A stretch of DNA of 64,000 bases from Flavobacterium zhairuonense (GCF_004352915.1 NZ_SJSY01000074.1:372001-436000), one strand, 5' to 3'; numbered from the stretch's first letter, positions 18,677 to 27,004 are shown. Numbers and translations: made by a program. Notes: a model not told the origin generated them from the sequence alone.

Positions 18677-19483
18677 ATGAATAGCTTGTCAAAGTGTTTT
18701 CTAGCTGGAATGATGGGGATTCTAGCGCAGTTTCCCCTTTTTGGACAGACAGAAAAGCTTCAGCAGTTTTGGAATGAATATGCATTTGTCCATGACTTAA
18801 ATCAAAAATGGGCAATTGAAGCTGATGCGGGCCTGACTTCAAGCGGCGTTCCGCAGCATAATACTATTTTTTATGGATTCACCCAGTTTAATCTGCGCGC
18901 CTGGGTGCATTATTATCCGGCCGACCGCTGGAAGCTTTCTTTTTTCGGCGCCTACTACTTTAATGTGAATGTGCCTGAACTTAATCAGAATGAAGCGCCC
19001 GAATACAGGTTTGCTCTTCAGGCAACGTATAATTTATTAAAGCATGGCAGGCTCAGCGTTAACTTAAGGGGAAGGATAGAGGATCGGAATATTGAAAATG
19101 AATCAGGGATTTTTGAAGCAGTGGAGCGTTTCAGGTTTCAGGGCAGAGCTGTTTATTTTCTCAATGGGCAGAGAAAGGACAAAAATGAAGTATATGCTTT
19201 TTTTTCAGACGAGCTGTATTTCAAGACACAGAGTGAAATAAGCGGAGATGAGTTTTTTGATCGCAACAGGATTACCCTTGGACTTGGCTACAGGGCAACT
19301 AAGGATTTTCAGATTGAAATATCATATGCCAATGAATATTTGCCCCGAGCTGCCGTTGATAAGGTCTATAATGCACTGCAGGTCAATGTTACGTTCAATA
19401 ATCTTGTATCTAATGCAATTAAGCCTTTTATGCGAAAAAAAGCTTCTGTAGACGATGGGGCGCCCAGTGGAGGTGGAGGATAA
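18677..19483 (+). CDS. DUF2490 family outer-membrane protein
   Basis: 268 residues. The signal peptide ends FPLFGQ. The protein begins with LQQFWNEYAFVHDLNQKWAIEADAG, typical of DUF2490, and continues with barrel strands (LRAWVHYYPADRWKLSFFGAYYFNVN, RITLGLGYRATKDFQIEISYANEYLP), ending in a Gly-rich tail. DUF2490 proteins are predicted outer-membrane barrels of unknown role in Bacteroidetes. It follows the preceding barrel gene closely. No terminator is evident before the next promoter. Confidence 0.8.
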   Translation: MNSLSKCFLAGMMGILAQFPLFGQTEKLQQFWNEYAFVHDLNQKWAIEADAGLTSSGVPQHNTIFYGFTQFNLRAWVHYYPADRWKLSFFGAYYFNVNVPELNQNEAPEYRFALQATYNLLKHGRLSVNLRGRIEDRNIENESGIFEAVERFRFQGRAVYFLNGQRKDKNEVYAFFSDELYFKTQSEISGDEFFDRNRITLGLGYRATKDFQIEISYANEYLPRAAVDKVYNALQVNVTFNNLVSNAIKPFMRKKASVDDGAPSGGGG

Positions 19484-19656
19484 GGCATTATGCATTATAT
19501 AAAGGTGTTTGCATAATTAGGAGCAGAATGATTTGCGAAAGAACGGGAAGATGCACCATGCGCAGCTTCTTGCAGGAATGCTGTGGCCTGATTTTTCCCT
19601 ACGAAAAAACAGGCTGTATGGAATTGTGTTAAAAATGATGATAATCATTGTATAAT

Positions 19657-19670
19657 TTGATTTAAATCAA
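19657..19670 (+). promoter_or_regulatory. FNR-type box TTGATTTAAATCAA ahead of the first crp/fnr gene
   Basis: A perfect palindrome matching TTGAT-N4-ATCAA. TAAATTCG at 19699-19706 is a near-consensus -7 element. Transcription would begin about 19711, only about 5 bases before the ATG of the Crp/Fnr gene, which suggests autoregulation and a nearly leaderless mRNA. Confidence 0.75.
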
Positions 19671-19715
19671 ATTTAAAAAAACAGGGAAGAAATTACCGTA
19701 AATTCGTTTTTAACT

Positions 19716-20399
19716 ATGATTTCCAAATTTATCTTTAATAACCACTTTCTTTGGAATGACCTCCCTGAGCAGGATAAAAAAAGCCTCAAGGAAGTCATGC
19801 AGATTAAAAAATACCGCAAAAGCGAGGCCATTTTTACGGAAGGGACTCTTGCGGCAGGCATTTTTTTTGTGCAGACAGGCAAAATAAAAAAGTACAAGGC
19901 CGATAATTTCGGAAGGGAGCAGATTATCTACATATATAATTCGGGCGAGTTTTTCGGCTACTCGGCCGTTTTGGGCGAAGAGCCTTATGGCGATACTACT
20001 GTGGCTATTGAGCCAAGCATTATTTCATTTATCGAGAAAGAGGATTTTTTAAGGATACTTTCCCAATCCGATGTTTTTTCGCGTTTGCTTCTAAAGTGCC
20101 TGAGCCATGAATTTATTGTGATGGCAAACCTGCTGGCGGTCCTCTCGCAGCGAACCGTCAGAGAGAGGGTGGCCCTGTGCCTGGTGATTCTGGATAATAA
20201 GTATAGGATTGCCGCTAATGAAAATGAAAAGGTATATATCACGCTTTCTCGGAGAGATTTGGCAAATATGGCTGGCACAGCTAATGAAACTTTGGCAAGG
20301 GTGCTGCATGATTTTAAGGAAGAGAAGCTCATTTGGATGGAAGGCCGCAGAATCCGACTAGTCAACACGCAGCTGCTGATGCATGCAGTAAATATTTAA
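19716..20399 (+). CDS. Crp/Fnr-family transcriptional regulator
   Basis: 227 residues. An N-terminal cyclic-nucleotide-binding-like beta-roll (EAIFTEGTLAAGIFFVQTGKIKKY, NSGEFFGYSAVLGEEPYGDTTV) leads through a dimer helix to a winged HTH. The recognition helix reads ANETLARVLHDF, and its E-T-x-x-R spacing matches FNR (ETISR), in keeping with the TTGAT-N4-ATCAA box upstream. There is no N-terminal Cys cluster for an iron-sulfur centre, so the signal is unknown. It is very similar to the regulator at 34475. Its own box suggests feedback control. Confidence 0.95.
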   Translation: MISKFIFNNHFLWNDLPEQDKKSLKEVMQIKKYRKSEAIFTEGTLAAGIFFVQTGKIKKYKADNFGREQIIYIYNSGEFFGYSAVLGEEPYGDTTVAIEPSIISFIEKEDFLRILSQSDVFSRLLLKCLSHEFIVMANLLAVLSQRTVRERVALCLVILDNKYRIAANENEKVYITLSRRDLANMAGTANETLARVLHDFKEEKLIWMEGRRIRLVNTQLLMHAVNI

Positions 20400-20606
20400 A
20401 TGGGGAAGAGAAAGGCCAGAGGCCGGCCATTTGCTGATATGGAAAAGGACTGAAAAGCAGTTTTTTCCGGCAGCCGGCCTCCTAAAAAAAGATGGCTGCA
20501 CGTAGAGAAAGAAATTTTCATGCGGCCATTTCTGGACAAGGCCAATTATTTCCAGCCAGCCGGCCGTGAAAGATTTTTTTAAGGGGATAATAAAGAAAAC
20601 AACAGT
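20400..20606. terminator. GC-rich inverted repeats after the first crp/fnr gene
   Basis: GAGGCCGGCC near 20420 and CCGGCCTC near 20474 form the arms of a hairpin. An inner CTGAAAAGCAGTTTTTT hairpin with a T run looks like the terminator of the regulator gene. Another AGCCGGCCG lies near 20560. The stretch holds no gene. Confidence 0.45.
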
Positions 20607-21785
20607 ATGGCTGATTTATTGCTTCCAAACTTTTTTATGATTTCGGGTCTTTTGGGATCTATGGCCACATTTATCCTGACCTTTCACAAAAGGGAAAAGC
20701 CGAACATTTTCTTAAGCATATTTTTATGCAGCCTTGCCATTGTAAGCTTTTTTAATTTTTATTGGGTGGCAAATTCTGAGCATCATAATCTTGTGAGGTC
20801 AATATTGGTAAAATCACTGATTTTCCTCACAGCTCCATGCGCATACCTGTATGTGAGATCGATTCTGTTCCCAGAAAGGCTTTTGAGAAAAGATTGCTGG
20901 GTCCATTTTATGCCTTTCGGAATATACTCGGCATTTGCATGTATAGGCCTTATTGGAAGAGACAGCCCTTTTCATTATGATATTGCAGTGCTTGAGGGAT
21001 TATTGCCAGTACTCTGTGTGATGGTCTGCGTGCTCTACGGCCTTTGCCAGACCATGATGATCTTGAACTTTCAGTTCAGGGGAAAAGACAGGGAAATGGA
21101 TAAAAGCGAGATTTTGAGCTGGGTAAGGATATTCAATCTTTTTACGCTTTTTTTGTTTTCCGGTTTTTTTGTGAATTTCTTTATTTCAAAAGATGGGCCA
21201 AAAGATCTCCATGGCCCTTTTCTTATTTCCCTGACCCTGATGCTGATTGCCGGATGGCTCTATTTCAAGCCTGATTATCTGCACGCCCCATGCGAGACAG
21301 TTGCCCGGCATGATAAAAAAAGAAGGATTCTGGCCAAAGAAAAGATAAAAGCGGAGCGATATCTGCTCAAATCAGGGCTAAAGGATTACTACACATCGTG
21401 CCTGAAAAAAGCATTCGAGGAAGAGAAGCTGTTCCTGAAGCCTGGCTTGTGCATTCGCGACGTATCGGAGCAGACCGCAATAAGGGGCATATATATTTCA
21501 ATGATTATCCACTTAGAGTACCAAATGGAATTTCAGGTGTTTGTCAACCGTCTCAGAATCAGCTATTTTAAAGAGAATGTAGATTCCGCAGGCTGGAGGA
21601 AGCTTACACTGCAGGAAATGGCTGATGCCTCGGGATTTGCGTCGAGGACTACATTTTTCAGGACGTTCGTGAAATACGAGGGGATGCCCCCTTCAGAATA
21701 TTTACGGAATAAAAAGGCGAAGGCTTCGGAGAGATCCATACGCCAGCTGCCGGACCTTCGCCCGTCAGGCCCGACTGGGGATTAA
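20607..21785 (+). CDS. Membrane-embedded AraC-family regulator
   Basis: 392 residues. About six or seven hydrophobic helices fill residues 1-220 (for example NFFMISGLLGSMATFILTF, SLIFLTAPCAYLYVRSILF, LISLTLMLIAGWLYF). A basic linker follows, then a C-terminal AraC DNA-binding domain, with FVNRLRISYFKENV and a second HTH LTLQEMADASGFASRTTFFRTFVKYEGMPPSEYLR. This 7TM-like plus AraC layout is common in Bacteroidetes and suggests signal sensing at the inner membrane and direct gene control. The target is unknown; neighbours are the Crp/Fnr gene and the structured region at 21.9-22.2 kb. Confidence 0.9.
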   Translation: MADLLLPNFFMISGLLGSMATFILTFHKREKPNIFLSIFLCSLAIVSFFNFYWVANSEHHNLVRSILVKSLIFLTAPCAYLYVRSILFPERLLRKDCWVHFMPFGIYSAFACIGLIGRDSPFHYDIAVLEGLLPVLCVMVCVLYGLCQTMMILNFQFRGKDREMDKSEILSWVRIFNLFTLFLFSGFFVNFFISKDGPKDLHGPFLISLTLMLIAGWLYFKPDYLHAPCETVARHDKKRRILAKEKIKAERYLLKSGLKDYYTSCLKKAFEEEKLFLKPGLCIRDVSEQTAIRGIYISMIIHLEYQMEFQVFVNRLRISYFKENVDSAGWRKLTLQEMADASGFASRTTFFRTFVKYEGMPPSEYLRNKKAKASERSIRQLPDLRPSGPTGD

Positions 21786-21912
21786 GAGCAGTTCTGACTT
21801 TTGTTCTTCCAGGATCACAGCTTCCGCGGCGGACATAAAACAAAAGGCCCAGAAAAGCGCGCTGCGGCCATCGAGGGCCAATAAGTTTAAGCTTTTTCTG
21901 CGGTCGTGATAC

Positions 21913-21926
21913 TTGACTTAAATCAA
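21913..21926 (+). promoter_or_regulatory. FNR-type box TTGACTTAAATCAA
   Basis: Within a perfect 16-bp palindrome CTTGACTTAAATCAAG (21912-21927). TAATTTAG at 21950-21957 is one base off the -7 consensus and begins 30.5 bases from the box centre, exactly as at 24942. The predicted start is about 21961. Confidence 0.65.
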
Positions 21927-21960
21927 GTTTCATTTAGAAATTAAATTGTTAATTTAGTTG

Positions 21961-22056
21961 GCAGGATTTTGTGGTGTAACAAGCAATTACTGGGGAGTAG
22001 CTGTCATTTTTTTGTCATCAGTGCCGGAGGCCGGCTGTTTGGTCTCCGGCTTTTGT
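21961..22056 (+). ncRNA. Candidate FNR-dependent small RNA, copy 1
   Basis: The span from the predicted start to a terminator hairpin (GCCGGAG at 22023-22029 with CTCCGGC at 22044-22050, then TTTT) would give a transcript of about 95 bases. It has no convincing reading frame. A second unit with the same order (FNR box, -7 element at the same spacing, GGG(A/G)A-T-AG block with a T run, terminator) lies at 24942-25103. The recurrence of the arrangement is the main support. Confidence 0.5.
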
Positions 22057-22121
22057 CCAGTTTTGCTTTTCGGAGCAGGGTATTGATTCATTTTATCATA
22101 ACTATCTTTTTTTAACTCAAT

Positions 22122-22178
22122 GCAGAAGCCCCAAAAGCATGCGGCCTTCCAAGGCCGCCGCCTTTTGGGGAAATGCTG
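22122..22178. other. Long hairpin, copy 1
   Basis: GCAGaagCCCCAAAAGC pairs with CCTTTTGGGGaaatGCTGC, enclosing a second perfect stem GCGGCCTT/AAGGCCGC with a CC loop. A related structure lies at 25167-25227, about the same distance after its own FNR box. Similar downstream blocks (CCTTTAGGGATCAGG near 22236 against CCTTTAAGGGGTAAGG near 25252; GATTC-CAGCC) indicate a duplicated region. Function unknown. Confidence 0.55.
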
Positions 22179-22739
22179 CAGGAGGTGCAGGGCTTTTGAC
22201 CGGAAGTGCTTTTCATATAAAAGCTTTATCCCTTTAGGGATCAGGAAAAGCCCGTTTGGGGATTCGTCAGCCATAAATAATACAGTAATGCGCAATAAGG
22301 TGATTTTTGAGGCCGCAGCGGGACCGCTTCCGCTTGTGCTGGCGGCCAATAAAACAGTGGTACGGGAAAGCATTGGATTCAAAGCGCGCTACGAGCTGGC
22401 CCTTTCCATAAAACACAGGTTCGTTTCTCAGGGCAGGACCGGGAGGTGTTAAGCCTGCCGGCAAACAATTATTACTGCGGGTACCCATTGCAAGATGGAT
22501 GCCGGGAAATATGCCGTACTGGCTACGGCCGCCGGGACCATAGTGGAGAACCTGCCTGAGGGCGGTGAAGAAGTCATCATAGTCGATGCGAAATTTGTGA
22601 AATTCAGGGAAAACTATTGCCAGCCGCTGCAGATTGACGGCAAGGACAGATATGAAGTGATCCAGCTGGAGAAGAAATAGCCATGGCGGCCTTTTGATGG
22701 AATCGGATCGGCAATAAAGCAGTCCTGGGGCTTTGATCT
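22179..22739. other. Probably decayed coding region
   Basis: Between the hairpin and the FGE-like fragment there are only short frames. The best is 22495-22680 on the plus strand (61 codons, beginning MDAGKYAVLATAAG, with VENLPEGGEEVIIVDAKFVKF). Its composition is protein-like, but it lacks a family match. A preceding frame (MRNKVIFEAAAGPLPLVLAANKTVV) may be part of the same ruined gene. Confidence 0.3.
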
Positions 22740-22749
22740 GCCCAGGCCA

Positions 22750-22889
22750 GACCAAAAGGGTGCGCCGAAGCGGCTCTTTTTATGCACCGACCTGTACTGC
22801 ATCAGAGATATGGTCTGGGGAAAGGACAAGGGGGAGGCCGGGCCAACAGAGAGCCATCTTGGCTTCAGATGCATAAAGAGCCGATAGGC
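22750..22889 (+). pseudogene. Fragment of a formylglycine-generating-enzyme (SUMF1) domain protein
   Basis: In one frame the plus strand reads RLFLCTDLYCIRDMVWGK and then ESHLGFRCIKSR followed by a stop. This matches the end of FGE-sulfatase-modifying domain proteins, which typically show GGSFLC..YC..Y and ..HxGFRC. The upstream GGS part is out of frame and the rest of a domain of over 200 residues is missing. It is a C-terminal remnant only. Confidence 0.65.
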
Positions 22890-23004
22890 TGGAGGCTTAG
22901 CTTATATTTCCGGGAAAGGCTCCAGCGGCACTATTAGGACTGGCTGTGCGGCAATGGGAGTAACTGACAAATCTATTTTAATTTTAACTTAAAATTCCGT
23001 TTTT

Positions 23005-23592
23005 ATGAAAGAGTTTTTTAAAAAAGTTGAACGAAACTGTATTTCTGGCGCACTGCTTCTGCTGCCTTTGATTGTTTTTTTTGTGATACTTGGCAAAGTC
23101 TGGCACTTTTTTCAGAAGTATGGAGAGAAGACGGCCCATCTATTTGGCCTTGACGCTGTTTTCGGCACCTATGCGAGAGATTTCATAGGAGGCGCATTTC
23201 TGGTCCTGCTGCTTTATTTCAGCGGCTATCTGATGCGGCTCGCCTATCTTAAGAAATTTACCGATTGGGTTGATGACAAATTGATGATTTTTCTGCCGGG
23301 CTATGAGAAGAACAAAAAAATGGCAGAGGAGAAATTAAAAGCGAGAGTAAAGAAAACAAGCACTGACCTGCCGGTACTGTTGAAATTTGGAGAGTATTGG
23401 CAGCCTGCCCATCTTATTGAGGAGACGGCAGACGGGGATGCCGTCGTTTTTGTGCCGAATGCCCCTTCCAAGGACCACGGACAGATTTATATTGTCAGCA
23501 CTGCCTTGATCAGGCGGCTGCCTGGAACCTCGCTGGGCAGTTTTGACGAATCAGTAAAATCGTTCGGAAAAGGAATCCTGAAATTCAAGTAG
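23005..23592 (+). CDS. DUF502 family membrane protein
   Basis: 195 residues. Two membrane helices (about 15-38 ALLLLPLIVFFVILGKVW and 57-78 FIGGAFLVLLLYFSGYLM) are followed by a cytoplasmic region with the DUF502 core VLLKFGEYWQPAHLIEE and VFVPNAPSKDHGQIYIV. Family members are about 200 residues, so this is complete. The role of DUF502 is unknown. It is alone on its strand and converges with the methyltransferase at 23715. Confidence 0.88.
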   Translation: MKEFFKKVERNCISGALLLLPLIVFFVILGKVWHFFQKYGEKTAHLFGLDAVFGTYARDFIGGAFLVLLLYFSGYLMRLAYLKKFTDWVDDKLMIFLPGYEKNKKMAEEKLKARVKKTSTDLPVLLKFGEYWQPAHLIEETADGDAVVFVPNAPSKDHGQIYIVSTALIRRLPGTSLGSFDESVKSFGKGILKFK

Positions 23593-23714
23593 ACTCCTTG
23601 TTTTTTGCATCTGCTGAGCAGCTGAATGATCACCAGGGCGGGCATCCCAGCATGTGCCTTGCCCTTTAAATTATCGGACATAGGTTTACAGGTCAAGCTT
23701 TGCTGCTCGCGTGC

Positions 23715-24308
23715 CTATCGTCTCTTTTTCCAAAAATGCAGCACATTGCCGAAGGAGATCTCCAGATCGAAACTGTCCGGAATTTCATCCCGATTGCTCC
23801 AAAATGTAGCCAGCTTGGTCCCGGCAGGGGTCAATTCCAGCTGTTCCCTGACATAAGAGGAATAGGCGTAATAAAGCTCGCTTCCGAGATGTACTGTTTT
23901 GTCGATCGGGCAGGATCTGTCCAGATTTTCAAAAAAGGAATTATAGAAATAAAATGCCTGGTAAGAGGCAAATGAAACTTCATCGATGTTGGAGTGGATA
24001 AATTCCACATTGCCTATATTGTTTTTCTGCGCTATTTCTTTGGATAATTTTATCAGTGGTTCCCTTTGCTCGACACCATAAAAGCGGCCCTGGGTCGAAC
24101 AGGCGCCGACCAGGCAGAATTTCCCCGCACCGGAGCCGATATCCAGTATTTTTTTGTTGGGCTCGTCGGCAAGATAGTCGGCCGCTATTCTGGCGATTTC
24201 GACCGGAGTCCAATGGCGGTCAGCCAGTTTTTGTATCCACTCCGGGTATATTGCGTCAAAAACGCTGTCATCGACAGTCTTTCTTGATCTCAGGGCCTTA
24301 AAAATCAT
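23715..24308 (-). CDS. Class I SAM-dependent methyltransferase, paralogue A
   Basis: 197 residues. Motif I is ILDIGSGAGKFCLVGA (residues 54-69), the acidic post-I motif is GVEQREPLIKLSKE, and a motif-IV-like FIHSNIDEVSF follows, then AFYFYNSFFENL. The N-terminal RHWTPVEIAR is shared ungapped with the copies at 25707 and 29991. It is probably a soluble methyltransferase; the substrate is unknown. Its start overlaps the end of the GcvH-like gene by 11 bases (24298-24308), so the two are translationally coupled. This coupling is repeated at 30.6 kb. Confidence 0.92.
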   Translation of the reverse strand: MIFKALRSRKTVDDSVFDAIYPEWIQKLADRHWTPVEIARIAADYLADEPNKKILDIGSGAGKFCLVGACSTQGRFYGVEQREPLIKLSKEIAQKNNIGNVEFIHSNIDEVSFASYQAFYFYNSFFENLDRSCPIDKTVHLGSELYYAYSSYVREQLELTPAGTKLATFWSNRDEIPDSFDLEISFGNVLHFWKKRR

Positions 24309-24681
24309 TAATCAGTTCTTGGTATTCCTGGCTGTTTAAGAGGCTGGAAATGGAAATATGCCTGTCAGTGATAATCCTTAGAATCCAGTATGTATAGGGG
24401 GCTTCGTTAATGTTGAAGGGGGAATGGCTTAAAATGCTGTTTATGGCTATGATCCAGCCGTCTATCGGAGCAATCAGGGGAAAGGTTTTGTTTGGGCCGG
24501 ATATATGGCCAAACAGCGTGTTTGTTTCTGCAATATTGCCACACTGCTGGAGATTGACGGAACTGATCAGCCCTATCTGCTTTTGGGCGTAATCTGTCAC
24601 GCCTATAAAATATTCATAAAGACCTACAGGTCTGAGCCATAAATGATTTTTGGAATAATGCAATGCCTTTGGAATGAACAT
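24298..24681 (-). CDS. GcvH-like protein lacking the lipoyl lysine, paralogue A
   Basis: 127 residues with the GcvH/biotinyl-lipoyl fold: HLWLRPVGLYEYFIGVTDYAQKQIGLI and later APIDGWIIAINSIL...INEAPYTYWILRI. In the true GcvH of this window the lipoylated residue is Lys63 in GTVEAVKTVSD. The matching turn here is GHISGPNKTFPL, with Asn64 at that place and a lysine one position later. It therefore probably cannot act as a standard aminomethyl carrier. It heads a two-gene unit with the methyltransferase. TATATTTT about 35-45 bases upstream of its ATG could be its -7 element. Confidence 0.88.
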   Translation of the reverse strand: MFIPKALHYSKNHLWLRPVGLYEYFIGVTDYAQKQIGLISSVNLQQCGNIAETNTLFGHISGPNKTFPLIAPIDGWIIAINSILSHSPFNINEAPYTYWILRIITDRHISISSLLNSQEYQELINDF

Positions 24682-24941
24682 GATCTGTGATTTAGGTTGT
24701 GTAATTAAAGTGCTGTAAAATATAGGGATCTGCTAATTTGAAGGCTCTGGGGCCTCCATGCTGGTGCTTTTCCGTTAAAATGCCAGGCACTTCTCAAGGG
24801 TGGCTATAAACCTTCCTGAGCGTAATGGCGAATATAGGGAAAGGGGTGTTTCTGCCCAATATCCAAACGGCCATGATCCTGTTTTATGACAAAAATACAT
24901 CAATTAGCGATAGATTCGAAGGGCTTAGGTATCAATTAAAT
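24682..24941. other. Non-coding or decayed stretch
   Basis: On the minus strand, directly upstream of the GcvH-like gene, an open run reads VPGILTEKHQHGGPRAFKLA before a stop near 24700. This looks like the C-terminal end of a lost protein that I do not recognise. No start or other part of it can be found. Confidence 0.3.
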
Positions 24942-24955
24942 TTGATTTTAATCAA
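24942..24955 (+). promoter_or_regulatory. FNR-type box TTGATTTTAATCAA
   Basis: A perfect palindrome with a perfect -7 element TATTTTTG at 24979-24986, 30.5 bases from box centre. The predicted start is about 24991. Confidence 0.7.
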
Positions 24956-24989
24956 GAATCCTGTCCGAAAATTTATGTTATTTTTGCTT

Positions 24990-25103
24990 CACAAGTTCAT
25001 GGGAATAAGTGCGGTTTTTAGGAGAATTTCTGACACCTGAAAATCGGGCTTTTTTGTTATTATTGCCGCCAGAGATTAGCTTCTTTAGTCTCTGGTTTTT
25101 TTT
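24990..25103 (+). ncRNA. Candidate FNR-dependent small RNA, copy 2
   Basis: Two terminator-like hairpins follow the predicted start: CCTGA-AAA-TCGGG with CTTTTTT (25036-25055), and CCAGAGA / TCTCTGG with eight T (25069-25103). The transcript would be about 65 or 113 bases. Only a 13-codon frame (MGISAVFRRISDT) lies inside. It shares order and spacing with copy 1 at 21961. Confidence 0.55.
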
Positions 25104-25166
25104 GCAAGGGATCTTACTATTAATTCATTTTTAACAATAGCCAGCTATTTTTGGACCCTGCGGCAT

Positions 25167-25227
25167 CCCCCAAAAAGCTGTTTGTTGCTTTTGCTTTAAT
25201 TAGAAAAGCTTTTTGGGGAAGCGCTGC
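25167..25227. other. Long hairpin, copy 2
   Basis: CCCCCAAAAAGC (25167-25178) pairs with GCTTTTTGGGG (25208-25218), flanked by GCGGC / GCGCTGC-like arms. It resembles the hairpin at 22122-22178 in the outer stem but has a different, AT-rich loop. The remaining bases up to 25569 contain no gene I can support. Confidence 0.5.
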
Positions 25228-25569
25228 TGGAAAGCAAATGGCACTTTTCCGCCTTTAAGGGGTAAGGGCGGGTTTCTAAAAAGATTCAGCCCCCCTTTTA
25301 TGCCAATGGGGTATTTATTAATTCCTGATGGATGATATTCGGCGCCCATAGCATCTGATTTTGATATGCAAACTTAAGGATAGATTTTGGCAGGCAATTC
25401 CGATGTGTTTTTGTGCTTTGGCCATTAGGATTCACCTGAAAAATCAGGGACATCCTGGCAACGGAAAACATGCCAGTATTTTTCTTATAAACTGGCAGGC
25501 GGCACGTCTGCCCTTTTGAAGCAGTATGCTATGATTATCTATTAAAATTACATTTTTCGTCCACTTTTT

Positions 25570-25583
25570 TTGATTTAAATCAA
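25570..25583 (+). promoter_or_regulatory. FNR-type box TTGATTTAAATCAA ahead of methyltransferase C
   Basis: A perfect palindrome. TATATTGG at 25611-25618 is one base off the -7 consensus. Transcription would start near 25623, leaving a leader of about 84 bases before the methyltransferase gene. Confidence 0.65.
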
Positions 25584-25706
25584 ATTTTAGAAAGATATTA
25601 ATCGGTCAAATATATTGGGACACTCTATACTTTTGCCACTTGCTGGATTATTCCATTTAGCAAGGAAAATTAAGCCAACTGCAGCAAATGCAAAAGTATT
25701 TATAAA

Positions 25707-26303
25707 ATGATTTTTGAACAACTCAAGCGAAATAAATCTATTGATGATACCGAGTTTAACGAAGTGTACCCCATTAGGATAAAGAAGCTGGCGGCCCGCC
25801 ACTGGACCCCCGTAAAAATAGCCAGAAAAGCAGCCGGTTTTTTGGTGGACAGACCCAATAAAAGAGTATTGGATATAGGATCGGGGGCTGGAAAATTCTG
25901 CCTGGTAGGAGCAGCTTCCACAACAGGCAGGTTTTATGGCGTGGAGCAAAGAGAACCGCTTATAAAATTATCGCGAAAAATTGCCGAAAAATATAAGATT
26001 GATAATGTAGAATTCATACACTCAAATATTACGGAGATATCTTTTTTGGATTATGACGCTTTCTATTTTTTCAATTCATTTCAGGAAAATATAGATCTGA
26101 CGGCCCGTATTGACAAATCAATTGATCCAAGTGAGGAACTATACCATCTATATACCGGCTATCTTAAAGACCAGTTGGAGAAAACTCCCATTGGCACAAA
26201 ACTGGTTACCTACTGGAGCAACTGCAGGGAGGTTCCAAAAAGCTTCAGCTTAGAATCCGTTTCGCACGGCGGGGTATTAAGCTTCTGGAGAAAAACGGCC
26301 TAA
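25707..26303 (+). CDS. Class I SAM-dependent methyltransferase, paralogue C
   Basis: 198 residues. It is colinear without gaps through the first 70 residues with the copies at 23715 and 29991: RHWTPVKIAR, VLDIGSGAGKFCLVGA (54-69), GVEQREPLIKLSRK, FIHSNITEISF, and an end SHGGVLSFWRKTA. Unlike those two it has no GcvH-like gene in front. Instead it carries its own FNR-type box. The substrate is unknown. The short C-terminus gives the reference for judging the extended end of paralogue B. Confidence 0.93.
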   Translation: MIFEQLKRNKSIDDTEFNEVYPIRIKKLAARHWTPVKIARKAAGFLVDRPNKRVLDIGSGAGKFCLVGAASTTGRFYGVEQREPLIKLSRKIAEKYKIDNVEFIHSNITEISFLDYDAFYFFNSFQENIDLTARIDKSIDPSEELYHLYTGYLKDQLEKTPIGTKLVTYWSNCREVPKSFSLESVSHGGVLSFWRKTA

Positions 26304-26350
26304 ATTGGAGCATGAAACCTACAAACCTACTGAATAGAATCAATTAAGAC

Positions 26351-27004
26351 ATGGACGGTGAAGAATATATGGATGTTAGAATATGTTCTGAGAAGTCTTT
26401 AAACTTTATTTCCAAACAAAATAAAATGAAATTAGAGGAATTATTAAAAAAGAGAAGCGGAAATGTATGCGAATTAAGCGACATCAATAAAGATCTAATT
26501 GCTTATGAAGTTCCGCCGGCCCAAAACAAAGGGGCAGACGGTTGGATTTTGATCAATGAGAAATGCCTTAACCAAATTGAAAAAAAAGAGGAATTGGATG
26601 ATGTTTTCTGGAAAAATTTTCTGCCAATATCAATGTGGAGCGAAGTGCCGGCCGTGCAGGTGGTATCATGGCGCATGCTTAACCGGTTTCGCAATGAAAG
26701 CTGGGCCGCCGATGCGCTGGATATGATGTATTTGGATGATGAAAATCTGCAGTGGGCAAAAGCAACCGGAGACCATACCGGTGACGGGGCAGTTAATTTC
26801 CACAAAGACAGCAATGGCAATATCCTGCAAAATGGCGATACGGTCACCCTTACCAAAGATTTGGATGTAAAAGGTTCGTCTTTAAATGCGAAAGTCGGCA
26901 CGGCAGTTCGAAACATCCGCTTGGTCCATGATAACCATGAGCAGATCGAGGGGAGAATAGAGGGGCAGGCAATAGTGATTTTAACCAAATTTGTAAAGAA
27001 ATAA
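26351..27004 (+). CDS. PhnA/YjdM-type protein with degraded zinc ribbon
   Basis: 217 residues from the first ATG, or 192 from ATG 26426 (MKLEELLKKRSGN), which is where relatives usually start and which I prefer. The core is SMWSEVPAVQVVSWRMLNR and the C-terminal PhnA domain KDSNGNILQNGDTVTLTKDLDVKG...GRIEGQAIVILTKFVKK. Relatives carry two CxxC pairs near the N-terminus. Here CELC has become CELS and the second pair keeps one Cys (NEKC), so zinc binding is probably lost. Despite the name, these proteins are not shown to use phosphonates. It follows methyltransferase C by 47 bases or more. Confidence 0.85.
   Translation: MDGEEYMDVRICSEKSLNFISKQNKMKLEELLKKRSGNVCELSDINKDLIAYEVPPAQNKGADGWILINEKCLNQIEKKEELDDVFWKNFLPISMWSEVPAVQVVSWRMLNRFRNESWAADALDMMYLDDENLQWAKATGDHTGDGAVNFHKDSNGNILQNGDTVTLTKDLDVKGSSLNAKVGTAVRNIRLVHDNHEQIEGRIEGQAIVILTKFVKK

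Noticed and set aside
22120..22452. A 110-codon plus-strand frame starting in the long hairpin
   Set aside because: Its first third is the hairpin itself and the rest is Arg/Cys/Lys-rich without a family; structure explains it better.
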